Origin: Aminicenans sp964648465
GTDB taxonomy: Bacteria; Acidobacteriota; Aminicenantia; Aminicenantales; Aminicenantaceae
DNA: 63,948 nucleotides
Reading direction: 5' to 3'
Assembly (NCBI GenBank): GCA_964648465.1
Contig: CAZYMU010000016.1
Location: forward strand, 1-63,948
Shown here: piece by piece, positions 9,559 through 17,865 of the stretch
Numbering within the stretch: the stretch's first letter is position 1
Layout: each line of letters starts with the position of its first letter
Program-made: the position numbers and the translations under genes
Notes under the pieces: generated by a model
Databases searched by the model: none
Told to the model about the DNA's origin: nothing
The model's input: the letters and a program-made list of their open reading frames with translations, nothing else

Positions 9559-10599
9559 ATGAAAAAACAAGTATGGACAATAAAAGTAATTTTTGGCTGG
9601 AGCATTTGCCTTCTTCTCCTTTCCTGTGCGACTAAAGGCCCTGGAAGAGTATCCCTTAACCCGGAAAGTAAAAAATTTCTCGATTACGTAAGCTACATAA
9701 TTCTCCCTGTTGAGGAGAAAATATTCCGCGAAATGCCTTCCGAAGACAGAGGAGACTTTATTAAAGACTTCTGGGCAAGGCGTGATCCTGACCTCTCTAC
9801 TCCTGCAAACGAATTCCGCAATGCCTATTACACCCGTCTGGCTACAGCAGATAAGGCTTTTCGCGTGGGAAAGCCAGGCTGGAAAACTGACAGGGGAAGG
9901 ATTTATATCCTTCTCGGGCAACCGACAAACATCATTACCAAATCCATGGGGGATGTTCCTTATGAACAGGGAAAATTCTTCAAGGCCAACCCGATCGAGA
10001 CGGGGACCCTAACAGAACGACCCACTGAAATCTGGGTGTATGATAATTATCCTGAATATTTTGATGGCCCGGGGCGCCTTGTTTTCGTAGACTATAACAG
10101 CACCGGCGACTACAAGCTTACAACAAAAATGAAAATCACACCTTTTTCCTTAGTCTCTCCTACATGGGATGAGCCAAATCTGGCAAAGTATCATTGGCTT
10201 GGTGAAATCGAGATGGGTAAGAAGAGCTTTTCAGAGGTTGGCATATTCGATTATGATGTCTATATTAAAGTCATTCCAGGACTAAGGCCTTCTGCTTCTG
10301 TTTTAATCGATATTCCGTGTACAAGGATGGATTATGAAAAGAAAGAAGGAAAATATTCTTGTGACCTGCTGCTTTCTGTAGAAATAAAAGACAGTCAGAA
10401 AAGAACACTTGTAGGGAAAGAAGAACCTTTTTCTCAAGTCCTTACTAAGGAAAAGCTAAAAAGGACGATCGCAGACAAAATGCAAATTCATAAAAAATTG
10501 GAGCTCGATCTAGCTCCAGAGAGCAAATTTATCTATGTCAGTGTTATTGATAATGTAAGCGGTAAAAAGCTGCGTAAACTGCTCCAAATCAATTTTTGA
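9559..10599 (+). CDS. GWxTD domain lipoprotein
   Basis: About 346 residues. It starts MKKQVWTIKV with a lipoprotein signal ending LLLLSC, so it is probably anchored in the envelope. The core holds the family pattern KFLDYVSYIILPVEEKIF, then DFWARRDPDLSTPANEF, then the name-giving GWKTDRGRIYILLGQP (about residue 106), then PTEIWVYDN. The domain is of unknown function and is common in Acidobacteriota and Aminicenantes. I use the ATG at 9559 because GAGGGGA precedes it; an ATG five codons earlier is weaker. It converges with the TPR gene behind it, the coding ends overlapping by about 11 bp. Confidence 0.85.
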   Translation: MKKQVWTIKVIFGWSICLLLLSCATKGPGRVSLNPESKKFLDYVSYIILPVEEKIFREMPSEDRGDFIKDFWARRDPDLSTPANEFRNAYYTRLATADKAFRVGKPGWKTDRGRIYILLGQPTNIITKSMGDVPYEQGKFFKANPIETGTLTERPTEIWVYDNYPEYFDGPGRLVFVDYNSTGDYKLTTKMKITPFSLVSPTWDEPNLAKYHWLGEIEMGKKSFSEVGIFDYDVYIKVIPGLRPSASVLIDIPCTRMDYEKKEGKYSCDLLLSVEIKDSQKRTLVGKEEPFSQVLTKEKLKRTIADKMQIHKKLELDLAPESKFIYVSVIDNVSGKKLRKLLQINF

Positions 10600-11584
10600 T
10601 TAATTCTTCCAGTTTGGGAATCAGATTCTTGATGGTTGTAACTTGAGGATCATCCTCTGGAACCAATTCTAAAAATTTCTTTAGGCTATCCACAGCCAGC
10701 TTGTACTCAGCTTTATTCAGATAGGCATATCCCAATTGCCTGTAAGAAGGGGCCCATGTCCCGTTGATTAGAATTGCCTGCTTGAAATATTCAATCGCTT
10801 TATCTGTCTCTCCTTGTTTGAAAAATATTTCTCCTACATTGAAAGCCAGGGTTTCATCCTCTGGAAAGATATCAATAGCCTGCCTGAGATATTCGCTGGC
10901 TTTTTCCAAATCGCCCTGCTTAATATAGGTTTCACCGATGCTTGCCAGAACCCGGGCGGCACTTTCATCCCCTTCAAAAGAGCCTTCTTCAGTCTTCACT
11001 TTCTCTAAAATTATAGTGTAAGCCGCAATGGCTTTATCATACTTCCCCATTTCCCTGTAACAGTTGCCTATGTTGATATTTACCTGATAAATCGTAGGAT
11101 TCTTCTCTAAAAATTGCTCAAATTTCACAACTGATTCTGCATAATTTTTCTGTTCATAAAGCTGATTTCCTTCCTCGAAAAGAACCATAGTCGCTTCATC
11201 CTGTATGGCTGGCATATTTGTGGATGACGTTTTAATCTTTTTCAGGGTGAATGCGATTGGAGGATTTTTTTTTGAAAATTGACTAACCCTCATTTCATGA
11301 TAGATTGTCTCATATCCTTCCTTGTTTACTGTAACGCGAAAATAACCAGTTCCAAGACCGGCTACAGCCCAGTTCCCCTTTTTGTCAGATTTTGACTCAA
11401 AAGTTGTATTATACTTAAGATGCTGGGCAACAATTTTAGCCCCCTCTATAGGGTTTTCTGCTTCGTCTTGAACCGTTCCTCGGAGCCGACCTTTTCCCCT
11501 TCCCTGTTGGGCTGAAAGACTCGGAGTCATACTTATGATTAAAGTAAAAACAAAAAATATAATTGAGATATTTTTGCTTTTCAT
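10589..11584 (-). CDS. Secreted carboxypeptidase-regulatory-like/TPR protein
   Basis: After a signal peptide (cleavage near SLSAQ) comes one beta-sandwich regulatory-like domain: GRLRGTVQDEAENPIEGAKIV through EGYETIYHEM. A TPR array covers roughly residues 125-325, with repeats such as YEQKNYAESVVKFEQFLEKN, YDKAIAAYTIILEK, LEKASEYLRQAIDIFPED and TDKAIEYFKQAILING. Such arrays serve protein-protein contacts in the periplasm. AGGAGGA precedes the ATG at 11584; eight more in-frame codons upstream are probably not used. It lies in a minus-strand run with the next TPR and GWxTD genes and probably works with them. Its partner is unknown. Confidence 0.8.
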   Translation of the reverse strand: MKSKNISIIFFVFTLIISMTPSLSAQQGRGKGRLRGTVQDEAENPIEGAKIVAQHLKYNTTFESKSDKKGNWAVAGLGTGYFRVTVNKEGYETIYHEMRVSQFSKKNPPIAFTLKKIKTSSTNMPAIQDEATMVLFEEGNQLYEQKNYAESVVKFEQFLEKNPTIYQVNINIGNCYREMGKYDKAIAAYTIILEKVKTEEGSFEGDESAARVLASIGETYIKQGDLEKASEYLRQAIDIFPEDETLAFNVGEIFFKQGETDKAIEYFKQAILINGTWAPSYRQLGYAYLNKAEYKLAVDSLKKFLELVPEDDPQVTTIKNLIPKLEELIKN

Positions 11585-11689
11585 TATATCCTCCTCGGAC
11601 GAATTCAAAAATTTATTCTAGTTGATACCTCATCAAAATTCAACCCTATTCGGTATATCTGGCTTGTTTCTCCTGGTTTGGATTATTTG

Positions 11690-12667
11690 TCAGTTTTTCG
11701 CCTTGCATTGGAAGTCAAATTTTACATCCGGGAAAAGGTCAACAAGAAAAAGCGGAATTCGTTTTGGCGAATACTTTTCAACTTTCATCTTCAACCCAAT
11801 CTTATCAAACTGCTCTTGACCTTTTTCTTTCTCTCCGAGATGAAAATATGCTCTTCCAGAATTCTTAAGGGAATCAACATCTTTGGGAGAATCTGCTAAT
11901 ATATCCTGCCAGATTTCAAGCGCCTTCTGATAATTTCCTTTGTTATAATATACCACAGCTAAGTTTCTCTGGGCTACAGGAAGATTATCTGAAAGTTTAG
12001 AAAAGCATTCTACAGCACGACTTTCATCCTTTAAGTAATAGGCAAGATAACCTTCCATGAATATCAAGGCATCACTCTTTTGACCGGCTTCAATAAGACT
12101 TTTGAGCTGCTCTTGCGCCTTATTATAGTTCTTGATGAAGCTCAAGGAAGCTAAAAGCTGCTTTCTCGCTTCAAATTCAGGATATCTGTACTTCAATGCA
12201 TCACTAAACTTCTTTCTTACGTTCTTGAAATCTTTGTTTCTCTTATAGAGCATACCCAAGGCAAATTTCAGGATTCCCTTTCTTCCTTTTGTAAAAACAA
12301 CACCTCCCCTCTGGGCAATGTAGGCATCTTCCTGACCAAAGCTCTCCAATTTTTTCCCTGCTTCCATGGTCGTCTTTGCTTTTTCCAATTTTTCTATTTC
12401 AAATTCGACTTTGTTCAGCGTATCCATCGCTTTTTCGAAATCTCCCTTAAGATAATAGGCTAAACCTAGATAGAGGTGGCAGTCATAGTTTTGAGGGTAT
12501 CTCTTGAGTTTCCTGTTTAATAGAGTCATGGCGTCTTCTATTTTTCCCTGCTCCAGAAAATGACAAGCTCGAATCTCCTCTAAGTATGCTTGGCCTAGGC
12601 TAAAAGGAACAGTCATAAAAAATATCGATAACCCAATCACAAAAACCGAGACAAAAATTCTTTTCAT
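11690..12667 (-). CDS. Secreted TPR protein
   Basis: A 325-residue protein with signal peptide (residues 1-25, ending SLGQA) and TPR-like helix pairs: ACHFLEQGKIEDAMTLLNRK, YYLKGDFEKAMDTLNKV, YKRNKDFKNVRKKFSDALKY, YYNKGNYQKALEIWQDIL, YFHLGEKEKGQEQFDKI. No enzymatic domain is visible. GGGAGGG precedes the ATG. It lies between a GWxTD gene (47 bp upstream) and a second TPR protein on the same strand, an arrangement that suggests one transcription unit. Confidence 0.78.
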   Translation of the reverse strand: MKRIFVSVFVIGLSIFFMTVPFSLGQAYLEEIRACHFLEQGKIEDAMTLLNRKLKRYPQNYDCHLYLGLAYYLKGDFEKAMDTLNKVEFEIEKLEKAKTTMEAGKKLESFGQEDAYIAQRGGVVFTKGRKGILKFALGMLYKRNKDFKNVRKKFSDALKYRYPEFEARKQLLASLSFIKNYNKAQEQLKSLIEAGQKSDALIFMEGYLAYYLKDESRAVECFSKLSDNLPVAQRNLAVVYYNKGNYQKALEIWQDILADSPKDVDSLKNSGRAYFHLGEKEKGQEQFDKIGLKMKVEKYSPKRIPLFLVDLFPDVKFDFQCKAKN

Positions 12668-12713
12668 GTATTCCCTCCCTTCTTCGGACTTTAATTTTAT
12701 ACCAATACGGCAT

Positions 12714-13712
12714 TTATATGTTAAAATCCATTACTTTTTTCATCTCATCTCCGCCTGTCCTGTTTCTAAGAGTGACAAAAATTCTGTTTTTCCCCTTACG
12801 AAGTTTATTTACATTCTTTTCCAGGACAAAAGGAATTTCTATTTTGAATCTTTTCCTTTTGTTCACCTTGAGTTTTTCTTCATCCGTCTCGACTTTAAAG
12901 GATTCATTTTTTTTCCAGACAATGATTCCCTTTTCGTTTTTTAACTCCAGGTGAATGTCCAGTGTCGTTTTCAGCTTATTCTCTTCCTCCTTGAACCAAA
13001 GGTTAGCGTAAGGAACATCGATATGTATCATTCCTTCAACCTTATCCTCTTCGACTAGGGTCTTTTTCACATTCCAATCGAAATCAAAGAATCTTCTCTC
13101 TCCCAAAATAGTCTGTTGTGCCTGTGCCTGTGCCAAGTTGATTTCATGCATATACATAAGGTTTAAATATCTAATAGACGACAGGTCATAAGTGACCAAT
13201 CGATAAATTCCCGTGCATGTTTGATCAATAAAAACCATAGGGAAAATGCCATAATACCAAACTTCCCCGCATCGACCATAAAGGATAGAATAATCCGCAC
13301 TTCCCATAGGATGTGTCTCTCTAAATGAGGGAGGGCCAAAAAGGATATAAATCCTTCCTCTGTCACTCAACCATCCTGGTATAGCTTCGCTTACAAAAAG
13401 TTCATTCGACCTTTCAATCCGGTCAAAATACTCCATCCTGAACTCATTCTCTTCAGTAGCAGGGGTAGGATCACGACGCTTCCAGAATTCTTCCTTGAAG
13501 TTTTCCTTTTCTGAATCAGGAAGTTCAAGAAAAATCTTCCTTTCCTCGCTCGTAAGGATATACCTCACCTTATCCAGAAACTCAGCATTTTCAGGTTCCA
13601 GCTTCTTCTCCAATCCATAGAAGTGACAAGAAGAGGAAAAGAAAAAGAGCAAAAAATAAAGAAGGAAAAAAGAAAAAAGCGTCAGAGAAAATAATTTTTT
13701 ATCTTCTGAAAT
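12714..13712 (-). CDS. GWxTD domain lipoprotein, possible ATT start
   Basis: The mature part reads EFLDKVRYILTSEERKIF, then EEFWKRRDPTPATEENEFR, then GWLSDRGRIYILFGPPS, where Ser replaces Thr of the GWxTD motif. The C-terminal half is beta-rich. An annotation from the TTG at 13652 would leave an 8-residue signal. The frame stays open to a TAG and encodes a full lipoprotein signal (TLFSFFLLYFLLFFFSSSC) upstream of it. The best start is ATT at 13712-13710, preceded by AGGTGA seven bases away; no ATG or GTG fits. ATT starts are rare, so the exact start is uncertain, but the longer reading explains secretion. First gene of the GWxTD-TPR-TPR run. Confidence 0.75.
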   Translation of the reverse strand: MSEDKKLFSLTLFSFFLLYFLLFFFSSSCHFYGLEKKLEPENAEFLDKVRYILTSEERKIFLELPDSEKENFKEEFWKRRDPTPATEENEFRMEYFDRIERSNELFVSEAIPGWLSDRGRIYILFGPPSFRETHPMGSADYSILYGRCGEVWYYGIFPMVFIDQTCTGIYRLVTYDLSSIRYLNLMYMHEINLAQAQAQQTILGERRFFDFDWNVKKTLVEEDKVEGMIHIDVPYANLWFKEEENKLKTTLDIHLELKNEKGIIVWKKNESFKVETDEEKLKVNKRKRFKIEIPFVLEKNVNKLRKGKNRIFVTLRNRTGGDEMKKVMDFNI

Positions 13713-13859
13713 CTTATATTCACCTATCTATAAGTTAAATCGAATGAAAAATAAAATCAAGAGGGCTGCATATGGACCTTTCATATATTGTCCTTTCTTT
13801 TCTTCTTTTTACATTAATTTCCTAAATTTACTTGACATCCAAATTTTTTCTTAATATAT

Positions 13860-14372
13860 TTAGTGAGACAAATGCTTCAGCAAAAGCGTCAACAGTCGAG
13901 AAAAAGCACACTTAGCGCTTGTGCTGCGATTGTTGATCCGTTAAAAAATTCAGAGTCATAATCGACAGATGCTCTAATAGGGGAATTGCCTCGAAGATAT
14001 ACGATGCAGCCTTTGACTTTAAGAAATTTTCGGTGATACCAGGGGCAGACAGGACGATTTTTGGCAAATTTTTTAGAATGGGTAATAGGACAGACGAATT
14101 TCAATCTGATTTTTCCCCGGTCTTTTAACTTGCCCAAGTAAATCATGTTGAACTCGGCAATACATATGAGGCTGCCAGTGAGAGAAGATTTGATATCGGA
14201 GTGTATCTGCCAGCGAGGGTTACGGGCCATTCTGGGGAGGACTTTTAAATCACGGATTACAAACTTGAGAATATATTCGACATCGCACATAGCATCGGCG
14301 AGAACTTCTTTAATAAGAAAATATTTATTAATGAAGAGGTTATGAATTTTCTGACAGGCTAAAAAAATAACG
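13860..14372 (-). pseudogene. Decayed DDE transposase fragment
   Basis: The reading LFINKYFLIKEVLADAMCDV followed by PRMARNPRW resembles the catalytic-core region of DDE transposases (an A-D-A/S-x-Y-D type motif). A cysteine-containing segment follows, ending KGCIVYLRGN and DSEFF. After DSEFF the frame shifts near 13950 and the homology-like reading goes on in another frame as RINNRSTSAKCAFSRLLTLL up to a stop at 13860. The N-terminal half is absent. No terminal inverted repeats were recognised. It sits directly upstream of the large TonB receptor gene. Confidence 0.55.
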
Positions 14373-14469
14373 GAAGGAGGTGAAAAAGGGAGAATTAAAA
14401 AAAAGGAAAAAGGAGGAGTATAATCTAAAAAATACTCCTGGGACTTGGTATTAAAAAAGGAGAAGAGAA

Positions 14470-17400
14470 ATGAACAAAAAGATTTTTAAAATCTCTTTGA
14501 CTTTGCTTTTAGCTTTCGGCCTAACATCCGCAGTCTTTGCTCAGGGAAGACAGACAGGATCCATCAGCGGCACGGTCGTTGACACAGAAGGGAATCTTCT
14601 TCCTGGATGTACCGTTAATCTTTCCGGACTCAAGCTTCTCGGTACGAAAAATTATGTGACATCAGATGTGGGCAAGTTTCGCTTTCCCGCCCTTCCCCCG
14701 GGTAGTGGTTATCAACTGAGAGTGGAGCTGCCCGGATTCAAGACAACCATCAGAGGTAACCTCATCGTCAGTGTGGCAAGAGCTACGATTGTCACCATCG
14801 TACTCGAGATCACGACCATCGAAGAAGAAGTAACAGTTGTGGCTGTCTCTCCTGTTGTCGATGTTCAGACATCCAAGGTGAGCGTGAGCTACACCTCTGA
14901 TTTCCTAGCGAGCATCCCTATGAGCCGAGACCTCTACGGCATCCAGAATTCTATCCCGGGTGCAATATCGACTGATAATTCATACCGACGGACCTCTTCC
15001 ATTTTAGGAGGAACGGTCCGAAGTCAGCTCTACCAGCTGGACGGTGTTCCGATGAATGATCCCGCCACCTTCTATCCCATGGCTAACATCAACGTCGATG
15101 TCTATGAAGAAATCGAATTCGGGGTTGGATCTCTTCCAGCCGAAGTGGGGCAGGCGGATTCGGTGGTTGTCAACATCGTAACCAAGAGCGGTGGAAACAA
15201 GTTTACAGGAAGTGCTTCCGCTTATTATACCAGCGACTCTTTAGTCAACAATCTGATATCTACAGAAGATCTTGAAGCGATTGGTGTCAGTCCTCCCGAA
15301 TCATTCATGAATTACAAAGACGGCTCTTTGAGCTTTGGCGGTCCCATCATCCAAGACAAAGCCTGGTTTTTCCTCAGCGGCCGTCGCCTTCTCTGGGACA
15401 AAGCCAATCCAGAGACGCATGATATTCGGTTACAAAATATCAACTTGAGGGAATGGACGTTCACTCCAGAAGAGCTGCAGCATTATGATATCGGACATGA
15501 GGAGTGGTTGGGCTTTGGCAAACTAACCTTCCAGCTCACTAAAAACATCCGGTATATGGGCATGTACCATTGGAACAATATCTATGAACCTGTTTACTCG
15601 AACAGAACTAGTAATTCTTACACTTTTGCCTGCACGATCGTCTGGGACCACGAGAACTCCCACACCACAACTCACCAGATTAACTGGGTCCTGAACCAGA
15701 ATACATTCGTCGATGTTCGCGGGACGTATGTCTACCGCCATTTTCCCATCCTTCTGCGACCAGAATACATTAACAACTATTTTGTCTACGACCGGAAGTA
15801 TCAGGTTAGATGGGGGAACTCCTATTACGGCGACGATTATCTCCGTAAAAAAGCCCTCGCTTCGTTTTCGGTGACCCACTTCGCAGATAACCTTTTGGGA
15901 GCAAGCCACGAATTAAAGTTTGGCGGTGAATTCGAACAGACTATTTACGGCCTCGACAGATACAAGGGTATAGAATATGGAGACAATCCCTACTACACCT
16001 ATTGGAGAGATTACAACGCTGGCAATAAGTATTACTACTCAACCTCAGGCAGGCGAGGCCGGCTCAGAATGCGTCCTTTTGCTGAGCGAGGCGTCGTGTG
16101 GAAATATGACAACACCCGCCGTTTGTCTGCCTTTGCCCAGGACAGCATAGTCTCTGGGAAGCTGGCGATCAACGTTGGTCTCCGTTTCGATTATGGCTAC
16201 CAGTACGAACCCGAGCAAACACGGCCCGCTATGTACGACAGATATAACTACGGGCCAGAATTCCTCAATCCCGCTCTGGCCGCGACGGATCCCAACATCC
16301 TGCTTGAAGCGCTGAACGACCAGTATCACAATGATGACTCCATAGAGTTCAATCAAGTCTCTGCTCTTGATCCCATCACTACCCCTTACAAAAAAATAGT
16401 TGAGTTCACAACGCTTTCACCAAGAATTGGGTTGGTTTACGATCTCTTCGGTGACGGAAAGACAGCTCTAAAGGTCTCTTTCAGCCGCTACTATGAGCCC
16501 ATCTGGTCCGCCAAGTACAACGCCGCCAACATAATGAGTGGAGGAGCTATGAACTGGTACTGGTACGACCTGAACAAAAACGGATACATGGATCTCCCTA
16601 AACCCGGTGGCAAATATGGTTCACCTTCTGATTCACAGTACTTAGACTCAGGAGGCGATCAGTACAGGTTAACCAGTTACGATGTTCAAGATCCTAATTT
16701 CAAGTACTATATCGACGACTTGAAGGCTCCTTATATGCACGAATTCACGGGAGGCATCGAGCACGAGCTGTTCAAGGATTTCAAACTGGGTCTCCAATTC
16801 ATCTACAAGTTGAACAAAAACATCGTCGAGGACGTGGATAAGTTCAACGGCTATGACCCCGATGCCACCGATGATCAAGGACGGCCCATCTGGCTCCCGT
16901 ATGATTTTGTTGATCCCGGCTGGGATGGAGAATGGGGAACAGATGATGACCAGAACATGACCGTCTATGCCCTGGCTGATTACGCTCCAACACGGACTTA
17001 CCATGGTATGAATCCACCAGAAGCAAAGAGGGAATACACGGCTCTTGTGCTGACTTTCGACAAGAGGATGTCAAACCGGTGGCAGCTGCAGGGCTCAATC
17101 CTGTATTCTGCCTTCAAAGGCAATGCCCTCCCCACATACTCAGCGACAGAAGGTGAGTCAGGAATGTTCGACAACCCCAACGTGATGATCAATTCCTGGG
17201 GCCGGATGACTTATGATCGCCCGCTCCAGATCAAACTCATGGGAACTGTCATGCTCCCCTTCGACATCATCCTCACCGGTTATTTACAGCACCGCTCAGG
17301 ATCAGCCTGGGGAAGAACGATTTCGCGTGTCTACTTCCCCGACAGCATTGCAGATATCAGTCACGACACTTATGTTGGGGTCGCTGCTGAAACTAGCGGA

Positions 17401-17661
17401 ACTCGAAGAAACCCTCCCTACACCATGTTGGATATGAGGCTGGAGAAATCCTTCACTTTTGGTGAATTCGGCAAGCTGAGCTTCTATATCGATGCCTTTA
17501 ACATCGCGGGAAGAAGCGGCTATAATATCAGCCAAAATCCCAATCCCTATATCTACCCCTCCGAAGATCCGCCGGAAATCGAATTAGATACAGACTATGC
17601 ACTTATAACTAGCATCTATGGTGTTCGTTCCTTCCGTTTTGGACTGAAGTTCTCGTTTTAG
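14470..17661 (+). CDS. TonB-dependent receptor with N-terminal carboxypeptidase-regulatory domain
   Basis: A 1063-residue outer-membrane receptor. The signal peptide ends SAVFAQ. The regulatory-like beta-sandwich domain spans about residues 28-110 (GSISGTVVDTEGNLLPGCTV to VELPGFKTT). Then come the plug (about 120-260, with QLDGVPMNDP and VVVNIVTKSGGNKFTGS) and the barrel to the terminal FSF. The family imports oligomeric nutrients or large ligands using TonB energy. The ligand is not readable; this subclass (Oar-like) is often linked to peptide or glycan uptake. GGAG precedes the ATG. A clear terminator follows, so the sulfatase-like gene behind it may be transcribed separately. Confidence 0.92.
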   Translation: MNKKIFKISLTLLLAFGLTSAVFAQGRQTGSISGTVVDTEGNLLPGCTVNLSGLKLLGTKNYVTSDVGKFRFPALPPGSGYQLRVELPGFKTTIRGNLIVSVARATIVTIVLEITTIEEEVTVVAVSPVVDVQTSKVSVSYTSDFLASIPMSRDLYGIQNSIPGAISTDNSYRRTSSILGGTVRSQLYQLDGVPMNDPATFYPMANINVDVYEEIEFGVGSLPAEVGQADSVVVNIVTKSGGNKFTGSASAYYTSDSLVNNLISTEDLEAIGVSPPESFMNYKDGSLSFGGPIIQDKAWFFLSGRRLLWDKANPETHDIRLQNINLREWTFTPEELQHYDIGHEEWLGFGKLTFQLTKNIRYMGMYHWNNIYEPVYSNRTSNSYTFACTIVWDHENSHTTTHQINWVLNQNTFVDVRGTYVYRHFPILLRPEYINNYFVYDRKYQVRWGNSYYGDDYLRKKALASFSVTHFADNLLGASHELKFGGEFEQTIYGLDRYKGIEYGDNPYYTYWRDYNAGNKYYYSTSGRRGRLRMRPFAERGVVWKYDNTRRLSAFAQDSIVSGKLAINVGLRFDYGYQYEPEQTRPAMYDRYNYGPEFLNPALAATDPNILLEALNDQYHNDDSIEFNQVSALDPITTPYKKIVEFTTLSPRIGLVYDLFGDGKTALKVSFSRYYEPIWSAKYNAANIMSGGAMNWYWYDLNKNGYMDLPKPGGKYGSPSDSQYLDSGGDQYRLTSYDVQDPNFKYYIDDLKAPYMHEFTGGIEHELFKDFKLGLQFIYKLNKNIVEDVDKFNGYDPDATDDQGRPIWLPYDFVDPGWDGEWGTDDDQNMTVYALADYAPTRTYHGMNPPEAKREYTALVLTFDKRMSNRWQLQGSILYSAFKGNALPTYSATEGESGMFDNPNVMINSWGRMTYDRPLQIKLMGTVMLPFDIILTGYLQHRSGSAWGRTISRVYFPDSIADISHDTYVGVAAETSGTRRNPPYTMLDMRLEKSFTFGEFGKLSFYIDAFNIAGRSGYNISQNPNPYIYPSEDPPEIELDTDYALITSIYGVRSFRFGLKFSF

Positions 17662-17699
17662 TACAAAAAGAGCTAACTGCTTAGTTCGATAAGATAAGA

Positions 17700-17725
17700 G
17701 GGAGAGCTGATTCTCTCCCTTTTTT
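17700..17725 (+). terminator. Intrinsic terminator after the TonB receptor
   Basis: GGGAGAG (17700-17706) pairs perfectly with CTCTCCC (17713-17719) around CTGATT, followed by six T. Confidence 0.9.
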
Positions 17726-17865
17726 CCCTCTAAAATTTAAGGGAATTTCTTTAGCTACTTTATATGAAGAAAAAAATATCTTTTTCATTTAGAATAATAT
17801 ACAGAAATGTGAAATTTCAAGATATGGTTTTTTTCTTGAATAGGGCTGCTAAACAAAAAAGAGAT

